A DNA stretch of 5,059 bases from Clostridia bacterium. Lineage in GTDB: Bacteria; Bacillota_A; Clostridia; Christensenellales; Aristaeellaceae. How positions within the stretch are numbered: position 1 is the stretch's first letter; each line of letters begins with the position of its first letter. The notes beneath the pieces are model-generated. The model was not told where the DNA came from. It was given only the letters and a program-made list of their open reading frames with translations, and made no database searches. The stretch lies in the NCBI GenBank assembly GCA_017938785.1, contig JAGBAU010000090.1, positions 1 through 5,059 on the forward strand. Direction: 5' to 3'. The translations under genes and the position numbers were made by a program. Below are positions 1 to 5,059 of the stretch, piece after piece.

Positions 1-92
1 CCGACAGCGATTTCAAGCGCATGCGCCAGAGCGTCAAGGAAATCTCAGACAAGATCGGCAACGGCACCGCCGTGACCATGCTGCAGCACTAA
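1..92 (+). CDS. C-terminal end of an unidentified protein (5' end outside window)
   Basis: The reading frame that starts at position 3 runs open from the window edge to a TAA at 90-92 and gives 29 residues, beginning DSDFKRMRQSVKEI and ending TAVTMLQH. It is chosen over the other two plus frames because nearly every codon ends in G or C, as in the other genes here, and because a strong terminator begins 8 nt after the stop. The tail is hydrophilic and probably helical in its first half, with no membrane segment. The fragment is too short for me to recognise a family, so no function is proposed. Confidence 0.7.
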   Translation, partial: DSDFKRMRQSVKEISDKIGNGTAVTMLQH

Positions 93-100
93 ACAATAAC

Positions 101-131
101 CCCTCCCGTTTCAAACGGGAGGGCCTTTTTT
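101..131 (+). terminator. Intrinsic terminator between convergent genes
   Basis: CCCTCCCGTTT (101-111) is perfectly complementary to AAACGGGAGGG (113-123). In practice this gives a stem of about 9-10 bp with a 3-5 nt loop. A run of six T follows at 126-131. It ends the plus-strand gene whose stop is at 90-92. Read on the minus strand the same hairpin lies right after the stop of the 345-130 gene, but its tail there (GTTATTGTTT) is a weaker T-tract, so it is strongest for the plus strand and may work in both directions. Confidence 0.93.
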
Positions 132-345
132 ATTCAATTTCGAACACCACGATCCTTTCCTTTTCATCCGCATTGTGGAACAGATCCCCGCAGTCCACCT
201 CGCCTGCGTAGGCGAATGTATCCTGCGCCAGCCGCTGAAGCACTGCGTAAGCCGTGGGCTCGTAGCGGGAATGGTTTTTGTCGTCCTTTTCAAAGGCGGC
301 GGCGCAGGTGGAAACGCCCAGCCTTTTCTCCCATTTTCCGTCCAT
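130..345 (-). CDS. Small hypothetical protein, 71 aa
   Basis: This minus-strand gene starts at ATG 345-343 and stops at TAA 132-130. The start is supported by a GAGG Shine-Dalgarno core at 356-353, 7 nt before the ATG. The product is short and acidic, with no signal peptide or membrane segment, so it should be cytoplasmic. It has a mixed middle (SRYEPTAYAVLQRLAQ, about residues 26-41) that could form a helix, and a charged C-terminus ending VVFEIE. Codons are mostly G/C-ending, like the flanking genes. The gene ends directly at the shared terminator hairpin, the usual arrangement for a real convergent gene. I do not recognise a family and see no catalytic or metal-binding motif beyond two scattered cysteines (C14 and C52). 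It is divergent from the ABC operon, so it could share control with it, but nothing shows a functional link. Confidence 0.7.
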   Translation of the reverse strand: MDGKWEKRLGVSTCAAAFEKDDKNHSRYEPTAYAVLQRLAQDTFAYAGEVDCGDLFHNADEKERIVVFEIE

Positions 346-378
346 ATGAAATCCTCAATTCAGTATTCATAAACGATC

Positions 379-407
379 ATAATTCATTTATCAATCCTGT
401 ACGTCAA
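379..407 (-). promoter_or_regulatory. Possible promoter for the small minus-strand gene
   Basis: On the minus strand TTGACG (407-402) matches five of six bases of the -35 consensus. AATTAT (384-379) follows after 17 nt and matches four of six bases of the -10 box. TATGAT (381-376) is a better box but leaves a 20-nt spacer. The location, about 35-60 nt upstream of the ATG at 345, is suitable. This is a motif match only. Confidence 0.35.
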
Positions 408-454
408 ACGCGGCTGTTTTTGCATGAAAATGTGCTTTTTTTCGGTCCATAGCA

Positions 455-482
455 TTGTGTTTTGTATAATTTGTGTTATAAT
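455..482 (+). promoter_or_regulatory. Probable sigma-A-type promoter of the ABC importer operon
   Basis: A consensus TATAAT lies at 477-482, preceded by TG at 474-475, which makes a perfect extended -10 element (TGnTATAAT). A weak -35 candidate, TTGTGT (455-460), sits 16 nt upstream. A second TATAAT occurs at 465-470 without a good -35. Transcription would start near 488-491, leaving a leader of about 45-50 nt that contains the 507-524 palindrome and the ribosome binding site. The whole stretch is AT-rich compared with the coding DNA on either side. Confidence 0.6.
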
Positions 483-506
483 ATAGTTTATAAGGTAAAG
501 TTTGTT

Positions 507-524
507 TTCTGTTTGTAAACAGAA
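507..524. promoter_or_regulatory. Perfect 18-bp palindrome in the operon leader; candidate operator
   Basis: TTCTGTTT (507-514) and AAACAGAA (517-524) are exact reverse complements separated by GT. The element lies downstream of the predicted start point and ends 1 nt before the AGGAGG at 526-531. It could be an operator for a dimeric repressor blocking transcription just after the start, or an RNA hairpin affecting access to the Shine-Dalgarno sequence. The 2-nt spacer is too tight for a full hairpin and the stem is AT-rich, so a protein-binding site is the more likely reading. No regulator gene is present in the window. Confidence 0.5.
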
Positions 525-525
525 C

Positions 526-531
526 AGGAGG
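526..531 (+). promoter_or_regulatory. Ribosome binding site of the ATPase gene
   Basis: AGGAGG matches the anti-Shine-Dalgarno consensus and stands 5 nt before the ATG at 537. It fixes that codon as the start. Confidence 0.85.
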
Positions 532-536
532 ATAAT

Positions 537-1646
537 ATGAGCGTCGGAATTCGAATCAAAAATGCCCTGAAAAAATATGGAGACAACACGATCATTCCCA
601 ATCTGTCGGTTGACATCCACAACGGCGAATTCTTTACGCTGCTGGGCCCCTCCGGCTGCGGCAAGACCACGCTGCTGCGCATGATCGCCGGCTTCAACTC
701 CATCGAGGGCGGCGACTTCTACTTCAACGATAAGCGCATCAACGACATGGACCCCGGCAAGCGCAACATCGGCATGGTGTTCCAGAACTACGCCATCTTC
801 CCGAACATGACCGTGCGCAAAAACGTTGAATTCGGCCTGAAGAACCGCAAGCTTCCCAAGGAAGAAATCACCGAGCGCGCCAAGAAGTTCATGAAGCTGG
901 TGCACGTGGACGAATACGCCGACCGCATGCCCGACCGCCTCTCCGGCGGCCAGCAGCAGCGCGTGGCGCTGGCCCGTGCGCTGGTCATCCAGCCGGACGT
1001 GCTCTTGATGGACGAGCCCCTGTCCAACCTGGACGCCAAGCTGCGCGTGGAGATGCGCACCGTCATCAAGGGCATCCAGCGCAACGTGGGCATCACCACC
1101 GTATACGTCACCCACGACCAGGAGGAGGCCATGGCCATCTCCGACCGCATCGCCGTCATGTCCGCCGGCGTCATCCGCCACTGCGGCCGCCCGAAGGACA
1201 TCTACCAGCGCCCGGCGGACCTGTTCGTTGCCACCTTCATCGGAAAATCGAACCTGCTCAAGGCGGAGCTCACCGAGGGCGGCATCCGCTTCGGCAACGG
1301 CTACGCAGTTGCGATCGCAGACCTCGATCCCGCCGATAAGACCCCCCGCGAGGTTGTGGTTTCCGCCCGTCCCGAGGAGCTCATCGTGCACACCGACCTC
1401 GAAGGCGAGGGCCTGCACGGCGAAATCAAGGACAGCGTGTTCCTGGGCCTGAACACCCACTACTTCGTGGAAACCGAAACCGGCGAGGAAGTGGAGATCA
1501 TCCAGGAATCCCGCATCGATTCCATCCTGCCCCCCGGCACCAAGGTGCGCCTCACCCTGAACGCCGTGAAGGCAAACGTGTTCGATAAGGACACCACCCT
1601 CTCGCTGATGCGCGGCGTGCGCAACGAACTGGAGGTGTGCGTGTGA
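537..1646 (+). CDS. ABC importer ATP-binding protein, FbpC/PotA/PhnT-like family, 369 aa
   Basis: This is the cytoplasmic ATPase that powers the importer encoded by the next two genes. All nucleotide-binding motifs are intact: A-loop aromatic Y14, Walker A GPSGCGKT (37-44), Q-loop Q83 within MVFQNYAIFP, signature LSGGQQQR (135-142), Walker B VLLMDE (155-160), D-loop SNLD (163-166) and switch histidine H193. The segment RPKDIYQRPADLFVATFIG (218-236) and a C-terminal TOBE-like domain (about 275-350, beginning VVVSARPEEL) are typical of the ferric/polyamine/phosphonate importer class. The length is normal for that class. Known members act as homodimers, each subunit engaging one EAA loop of the permease. 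The stop overlaps the permease start by 4 nt, implying translational coupling. The family is certain. The substrate cannot be read from this subunit, so no symbol is given. Confidence 0.96.
   Translation: MSVGIRIKNALKKYGDNTIIPNLSVDIHNGEFFTLLGPSGCGKTTLLRMIAGFNSIEGGDFYFNDKRINDMDPGKRNIGMVFQNYAIFPNMTVRKNVEFGLKNRKLPKEEITERAKKFMKLVHVDEYADRMPDRLSGGQQQRVALARALVIQPDVLLMDEPLSNLDAKLRVEMRTVIKGIQRNVGITTVYVTHDQEEAMAISDRIAVMSAGVIRHCGRPKDIYQRPADLFVATFIGKSNLLKAELTEGGIRFGNGYAVAIADLDPADKTPREVVVSARPEELIVHTDLEGEGLHGEIKDSVFLGLNTHYFVETETGEEVEIIQESRIDSILPPGTKVRLTLNAVKANVFDKDTTLSLMRGVRNELEVCV
1631..1635 (+). promoter_or_regulatory. Ribosome binding site that decides the permease start
   Basis: GGAGG lies inside the end of the ATPase gene. 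It is 7 nt before GTG 1643-1645 but only 1 nt before the in-frame GTG at 1637-1639. The spacing therefore favours the 1643 start, which forms a GTGA overlap with the ATPase stop codon. Confidence 0.75.
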
Positions 1647-3295
1647 ACCGCAGACGCAAATGGGATTTGTGGACGAGCCTGGCGCTGTGCCTGCTTGCCC
1701 TGCTGACCCTGTTCTTCATCTACCCCTGCGTGCGCCTTCTGTGGGAAGCCTTCTATGTGGAAGGCACCGGCTTTACCATGAAGGCCTTCATCAAGTTCTT
1801 CTCGAAGAAGTTCTACTATAAAACCATCCTGAACTCCTTCAAGGTGTCCGCCGCGGTTATGTTTATAAGCCTTCTGATCGGCGTACCCTTCTCCTACTTC
1901 TTCAGCTTCTACAAGCTGAAGGGCCGCAAAATCCTCTTCGTCACCTGCCTGCTGTGCACCATGTCCGCCCCGTTCATCGGCGCCTACAGCTGGATCATGC
2001 TGCTGGGCCGAAACGGCGTGATCACCAACCTTTTGGAGACCATCGGCATCGAAATCGGCTCCATATACGGCTTCGGCGGCATCCTATTGGTGCAATCGCT
2101 GAAACTGTTCCCGCTGGTCGTCATCTACATGAACGGCGCCTTTGCGGACATCGACAACAGCCTGATGGAAGCCTCGGCGAACCTGGGCTGCGGCGGCGTG
2201 AAGCGCTTTTTCAAGGTGGTTCTGGGGCTCACCATGCCCACCATCCTGGCCGCGGCGCTGATCGTATTCATGCGCGCCTTCGCAGACTTCGGCACCCCGG
2301 CGCTCATCGGCGAGGGCTACAAGACCTTCCCCGTGCTCATCTACGATTCGTTCCTCAGTGAAGTCGGCGCGGACTACAACTTCGCATCGGCGGTCAGCGT
2401 GCTGGCCATCGTGCTGACGGCAGTGGTCTTCCTGTTCCAGAAGTTTGCAACCAGCCGCTTCAAGTTCACCATCAACTCCCTGCATCCCATCGAGAAGAAG
2501 AAGCCCAAGGGCCTGGGCGGCGTGCTGATGCACATCTACTGCTACGGCCTGGTGGGCGTGGCGCTGCTGCCGCAGTTCTACATCATCTTCGACTCCTTCC
2601 GGGATTACAAGGGTCAGGTCGCCCAGGCAACCTACTCCTTCGGCAACTACAAAAACGCCGTGCGCAAGCTGCTGGGCCGCTCGATTTCCAACACGCTGGT
2701 GATCTCCATCATCGCGCTGGCGGTCATCGTGATCATCGCGGTCATCGTTGCCTACCTGGTTGTGCGCCGTTCCAGCGTGCTCAGCCACACGGTGGACACC
2801 ATCTCCATGCTGCCCTACATCATGCCCGGCGCAGTTATCGGTATCGCCCTGATCGTGGCCTTCAACAACCAGTACATCTCCCTGACGGGCACCATGACCA
2901 TCATGGTCATCGCCCTGGCAATCCGCCGAATGCCCTACACCAGCCGTTCGGCCACGGCCACCATGATGCAGATTCCCATCAGCACCGAGGAAGCCGCCAT
3001 CTCCCTGGGCGCATCGAAGATCAAAACTTTCATGCGCGTAACGGTCCCCCAGATGACCAGCGGCATCGTGTCCGGCGCAATCCTGAGCTTCGTATCCATC
3101 ATCACGGAGATGTCCAGCGGTATCTTCCTGTACAACAACTCCACGATCACGCTGACCCTCTCCACCTACAACGCCATCACCCTGGGTTCCTACGGCACGG
3201 CTTCGGCCTTTGCCACGGTAACCACCCTGCTCACCATCGCCTGCCTGATTCTGTACCTGGTGTGCACCCGCGGCAGCGAGAAGATGAGCGTCTGA
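1643..3295 (+). CDS. ABC importer permease with two fused membrane modules (FbpB/AfuB-like), 550 aa
   Basis: This integral membrane protein forms the translocation channel. It carries two BPD_transp_1-type modules in one chain, so it replaces the usual permease dimer. Counted from the longer GTG at 1637, about 12 hydrophobic segments are visible, near residues 13-35, 70-92, 98-121, 145-166, 201-224, 250-270, 296-318, 353-376, 390-411, 417-430, 473-495 and 524-544. Each half has an EAA loop that docks the ATPase: EASANLGCGG at 178-187 and EEAAISLGASK at 451-461. The first loop is less canonical, with Gly-Cys-Gly where Ala-Ser is common. A Lys-rich linker (about 287-292) separates the halves. 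The N-terminus is basic (NRRRKWD), as expected for an inside start. Length fits the fused iron/thiamine-type permeases, whereas known 2-aminoethylphosphonate systems often have two separate permeases. I prefer the 1643 GTG because of ribosome-site spacing; 1637 would add two residues. Confidence 0.95.
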   Translation: MNRRRKWDLWTSLALCLLALLTLFFIYPCVRLLWEAFYVEGTGFTMKAFIKFFSKKFYYKTILNSFKVSAAVMFISLLIGVPFSYFFSFYKLKGRKILFVTCLLCTMSAPFIGAYSWIMLLGRNGVITNLLETIGIEIGSIYGFGGILLVQSLKLFPLVVIYMNGAFADIDNSLMEASANLGCGGVKRFFKVVLGLTMPTILAAALIVFMRAFADFGTPALIGEGYKTFPVLIYDSFLSEVGADYNFASAVSVLAIVLTAVVFLFQKFATSRFKFTINSLHPIEKKKPKGLGGVLMHIYCYGLVGVALLPQFYIIFDSFRDYKGQVAQATYSFGNYKNAVRKLLGRSISNTLVISIIALAVIVIIAVIVAYLVVRRSSVLSHTVDTISMLPYIMPGAVIGIALIVAFNNQYISLTGTMTIMVIALAIRRMPYTSRSATATMMQIPISTEEAAISLGASKIKTFMRVTVPQMTSGIVSGAILSFVSIITEMSSGIFLYNNSTITLTLSTYNAITLGSYGTASAFATVTTLLTIACLILYLVCTRGSEKMSV

Positions 3296-3311
3296 TCCCC
3301 ATCTGTGCCTA

Positions 3312-3325
3312 AAGCCTTCGGGCTT
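3312..3325 (+). other. Small UUCG-tetraloop hairpin between permease and binding-protein genes
   Basis: AAGCC (3312-3316) and GGCTT (3321-3325) pair around TTCG (3317-3320), giving the very stable C(UUCG)G loop in RNA. The stem is only 5 bp and is followed by AAAAGTAAAC, not a T-run, so it should not terminate transcription efficiently. Hairpins in this position, between membrane and binding-protein genes of an importer operon, can protect mRNA segments or mark processing sites. That role is inferred here. Confidence 0.5.
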
Positions 3326-3340
3326 AAAAGTAAACAAAAA

Positions 3341-3345
3341 AGGAG
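3341..3345 (+). promoter_or_regulatory. Ribosome binding site of the binding-protein gene
   Basis: AGGAG lies in an A-rich, probably unstructured leader, 8 nt before ATG 3354. This gives the binding protein its own efficient initiation, in contrast to the overlapping start of the permease. Confidence 0.8.
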
Positions 3346-3353
3346 AAAAGAAC

Positions 3354-4403
3354 ATGAAAAAGATCCTGAGCCTCGTTCTGGTAGCTCTGCTGGTGCTGAG
3401 CTGCGCAGCCTTCGCTGAGGGCAAGCCCTCCTGGGTACGCGAAGACCCCTCCTCCATCGGTGACCGCGTGGTCGTCTATTCCACCCTGGATGACGCCCAG
3501 CAGCAGACCGTAGAAGCCATCTGGTATGAATACTATCCGGATTGCACCATCGAATGGATTTCCGACTCCGTTGGTAAGCTGGTTGCCCGCGCCCGCGGCG
3601 AGGTCAACAATCCCCAGGCAGACGTTCTGATGGGCGGCCTGTTCGAGTCCGACGGCACCGTCTACCACGACATCCTGCAGCCCTACACCTCCACCATCGC
3701 CGATGAGCTGACCGCTCACGATCCCTACGGCTACTACACCTTCTTCGACGTACAGTACATGGCACTGGTCGTCAACGAGGAACTGGAAGCCGAGCTGGGC
3801 CTGACCATCGATTCCTACGAATCCCTGCTGGATCCCGCTCTGAAGGGCAAGATCATCCAGGCCGACCCCAACGCCTCCTCCTCCGCATATCGTCAGTTCC
3901 ACACCATCCTGGCTCTGATGGGCGACGAGTTCGGCGATGAAAAGGCATGGGAGTACATGGATAAGCTGATCGAGAACTCCGACGGCGTTATCACCACCTC
4001 CTCCTCCACCGTATTCAAGTCCGTTATCTCCGGCGAATATGTTGTCGGTCTGACCTACGAAAACATCGTTGAGATGCAGATCACCCAGAACGGCGCAGAC
4101 AACATCCGCCTGGTATACCCCAAGGAGGGCAACACCGCCTGCGCTTCCGGCGCCGGCATGATCAAGGGCGCTCCCCGTCAGGCAGCTGCTGAAGCCTTCA
4201 TCGACTTCTGCGCATCCGCTGAGTACCATCAGGCCCGTTCCATCGAGAACTGCGCCCGCGGCACCAACGGCTCCATCACCTACGGCAACTATCCCTCCGA
4301 CTCCGAGCTTGGCGTAAAGGCCATCGACTGGGAGTGGCTGGGCCAGCAGAAGACCGCCCTGCTCGAGAAGTGGACCGACCACTGGGCAGAGTATGCAGGC
4401 TAA
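3354..4403 (+). CDS. ABC importer extracellular substrate-binding protein, Fe3+/2-aminoethylphosphonate-like family, 349 aa
   Basis: This protein captures the solute and delivers it to the permease. It begins with a signal peptide: MKK, a hydrophobic core (about 4-16), then CAAFA followed by E22, which fits signal peptidase I cleavage after A21. A lipobox is doubtful because C17 is preceded by V-L-S. The mature part starts a type II periplasmic-binding fold with VVVYSTLDDAQQQ (39-51) and continues with the family hallmark NNPQADVLMGG (85-95). DPNASSSAYRQF (171-182) and VGLTYENIV (231-239) lie where related proteins line the ligand cleft. Classical ferric-binding FbpA uses two adjacent tyrosines, and no such pair is seen in this second region (only Y235), so ferric iron is doubtful. 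The Ser-rich cleft segments would suit an oxyanion such as a phosphonate or phosphate ester, which is inference only. The gene closes the operon. By eye it uses more T-ending codons such as GCT than its neighbours, which would fit high expression. Confidence 0.93.
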   Translation: MKKILSLVLVALLVLSCAAFAEGKPSWVREDPSSIGDRVVVYSTLDDAQQQTVEAIWYEYYPDCTIEWISDSVGKLVARARGEVNNPQADVLMGGLFESDGTVYHDILQPYTSTIADELTAHDPYGYYTFFDVQYMALVVNEELEAELGLTIDSYESLLDPALKGKIIQADPNASSSAYRQFHTILALMGDEFGDEKAWEYMDKLIENSDGVITTSSSTVFKSVISGEYVVGLTYENIVEMQITQNGADNIRLVYPKEGNTACASGAGMIKGAPRQAAAEAFIDFCASAEYHQARSIENCARGTNGSITYGNYPSDSELGVKAIDWEWLGQQKTALLEKWTDHWAEYAG

Positions 4404-4446
4404 TTCCCTTGCGGGTAGCATTGCTTAGGCTTCAATCGTTAGTTAT

Positions 4447-4481
4447 GAATCCGGGAGATTTGTTCTCCCGGATTCTTTTTT
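4447..4481 (+). terminator. Intrinsic terminator of the ABC importer operon
   Basis: GAATCCGGGAGA (4447-4458) pairs perfectly with TCTCCCGGATTC (4464-4475) around the 5-nt loop TTTGT, giving a 12-bp stem. Six T follow at 4476-4481. It stands 43 nt after the binding-protein stop codon and marks the end of the three-gene operon. Confidence 0.95.
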
Positions 4482-4535
4482 CGGATTCGAAATGTTGATT
4501 TTGCTCCGCAGGCCAGGGGCTGGGTTGGATTGGGT

Positions 4536-4588
4536 TTCCCTTGGCTCCCTTGTGCAAAGGAGCTGGCCCGAAGGGCCTGAGGGATTGC
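4536..4588. repeat. Degenerate intergenic hairpin repeat of a type remembered from gut Clostridia
   Basis: The stretch holds two consecutive stem-loops. GCTCCCTT (4544-4551) pairs with AAAGGAGC (4556-4563) around GTGC, with one C/A mismatch. GGCCC (4565-4569) then pairs with GGGCC (4573-4577) around GAA, followed by TGAGGGATTG (4578-4587). I recall many intergenic copies of a similar unit in Oscillospiraceae-type genomes, with a perfect CTCCCTTTG/CAAAGGGAG first stem, a variable GC-rich second stem and the conserved tail TGAGGGATTG. This copy would have lost one base in the first stem. No second copy lies in the window, so repetition rests on memory. No gene is seen in it, and short open frames crossing it are not credible. 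Confidence 0.5.
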
Positions 4589-4595
4589 CGTCTCC

Positions 4596-4628
4596 ACACA
4601 AAAACCCCGGCCCAACGGCCGGGGTTTT
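4596..4628 (-). terminator. Intrinsic terminator of the glycerol-1-phosphate dehydrogenase gene
   Basis: AAAACCCCGGCC (4601-4612) pairs perfectly with GGCCGGGGTTTT (4617-4628) around CAAC. On the minus strand the hairpin begins 9 nt after the TAA at 4640-4638 and ends in TTTTTGTGT. On the plus strand it also ends in TTTT, so it may stop any read-through from the importer operon too. Confidence 0.88.
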
Positions 4629-4637
4629 CCTGTTCAT

Positions 4638-5059
4638 TTAAATCTCCGCCACGTCCTCCAGATACTCGGCAAATTCATCCATCATGCCGAGATCCCAGAT
4701 CAGGCTGCAGCTCAGGTACTTATCCCTTATATCCCTCGCGCCCACGAAGGCGTCGATGGTATCGGGCATGTTCACGTCGATCTCGCTGGGGCGCATGGGC
4801 ATGCCCGTGGCGGCCATCAGCTTATACAGCTCGCCGAAGTCCGGCAGCTCCTCGTCGATAATTTTGAGGATTTCGTCCCAGCCGTTGATGATCCTATCCA
4901 GGCGCCGGGCGTGCTTGGCGGGGTCGTTCTTTTGGGTCTTCTTTTCGATCTCCAGGATTTCGGGCGCGGTCTTGCCGAAGATGCGCTTCACCTGCGCCTC
5001 CCATGCAGCGGGATCGAAGGCCTTCATGTGGGCTTCCGCGCGGGCGCGGTCGGGGGTGA
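4638..5059 (-). CDS. egsA: C-terminal part of sn-glycerol-1-phosphate dehydrogenase (EgsA/AraM family), 5' end outside window
   Basis: The minus-strand frame is open from the window edge (5059) to TAA 4640-4638 and gives about 140 residues. The ATG at 5027-5025 is probably internal, because the upstream codons (reading TPDRARAEAH) continue in frame with no stop and no ribosome site is visible. The visible part is the all-helical C-terminal domain of this family. Recognisable segments are WEAQVKRIFG, a Lys/Glu-rich helix (EILEIEKKTQKNDP), LYKLMAATGMPMRPSEIDV, and the closing ARDIRDKYLSCSLIWDLGMMDEF, where related proteins have a similar RDRYT-LLWDLG pattern. Known members reduce dihydroxyacetone phosphate to sn-glycerol-1-phosphate with NAD(P)H and a bound metal ion. 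The nucleotide-binding domain and metal ligands lie upstream and cannot be checked. It is convergent with the importer operon and separated from it by terminators, so no shared pathway is implied. The assignment rests on family memory of the C-terminus. Confidence 0.8.
   Translation of the reverse strand, partial: TPDRARAEAHMKAFDPAAWEAQVKRIFGKTAPEILEIEKKTQKNDPAKHARRLDRIINGWDEILKIIDEELPDFGELYKLMAATGMPMRPSEIDVNMPDTIDAFVGARDIRDKYLSCSLIWDLGMMDEFAEYLEDVAEI

Noticed and set aside
101..131. Possible CRISPR or attachment-site repeat suggested by the strong inverted repeat
   Set aside because: It is a single copy with a T-tract right after a stop codon, so an intrinsic terminator explains it fully. 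No spaced direct repeats, integrase or tRNA gene are present.
346..536. Possible riboswitch in the leader of the importer operon
   Set aside because: The predicted leader is only about 45-50 nt and AT-rich, too short for the common riboswitch classes. The only structure seen is the simple palindrome.
384..1460. Long minus-strand open frame (358 codons) opposite the ATPase gene
   Set aside because: It is antisense to a gene with every ABC motif intact. Its translation is rich in His, Ala, Gly, Val and Asp, the usual product of reading GC-biased codons backwards, and no ribosome site supports it.
2084..3457. Long minus-strand open frame (457 codons) opposite the permease gene
   Set aside because: It has a low-complexity composition full of Gly, Asp, His and Gln and no recognisable domain. 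It is explained by the third-position bias of the permease gene on the other strand.
3324..4421. Minus-strand open frame (365 codons) opposite the binding-protein gene
   Set aside because: It is a shadow of a clearly real gene that has a signal peptide and family motifs. The antisense translation is Gly/Val-rich without a domain.
4443..4861. Short open frames across the intergenic repeat and terminators (4443-4637 minus, 4541-4861 plus)
   Set aside because: They run through two terminator hairpins and the structured repeat, lack ribosome sites, and the plus-strand one lies antisense to the dehydrogenase gene.

Overview
The window looks like an ordinary chromosomal stretch from a moderately GC-rich member of the Clostridia (Firmicutes), most likely a gut lineage of the Oscillospirales or Christensenellales type. 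Four things support this: strong AGGAGG-type ribosome binding sites, coding regions with a heavy G/C bias at third codon positions set against AT-rich promoter DNA, compact intrinsic terminators, and an intergenic repeat of a type I remember from Oscillospiraceae-like genomes. The placement is an inference from style, not a database match.

Layout. Positions 1-92 hold the last 29 codons of an unidentified plus-strand gene, closed by a strong terminator (101-131). On the minus strand, 345-130 encodes a 71-residue protein of unknown function that runs convergently into the same terminator. The divergent region 346-536 carries a plausible promoter and a perfect 18-bp palindrome just before the next gene. 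Positions 537-4403 hold a complete three-gene binding-protein-dependent ABC importer operon: ATPase, fused two-module permease and secreted substrate-binding protein. It ends at a 12-bp-stem terminator (4447-4481). A short intergenic stretch with a degenerate hairpin-forming repeat follows. Then comes a minus-strand terminator (4628-4596) for the last gene, the C-terminal part of a glycerol-1-phosphate dehydrogenase (5059-4638) whose 5' end lies outside the window.

How the genes work together. The binding protein should capture a solute outside the membrane and deliver it to the 12-helix permease, which the ATPase dimer energises at its two EAA loops. The family is the one annotated as Fe3+ / 2-aminoethylphosphonate / thiamine / polyamine-like importers. 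The binding protein lacks the adjacent tyrosine pair of classical ferric-binding proteins, so an iron substrate is doubtful and the true ligand is open. ATPase and permease are translationally coupled by a 4-nt overlap, while the binding protein has its own strong ribosome binding site after a small UUCG-loop hairpin, which suits higher expression.

I found no convincing novel system. The points most worth a second look are the palindrome in the operon leader, the binding protein's lack of a clear lipobox, the unassigned substrate, the small unknown protein and the intergenic repeat.
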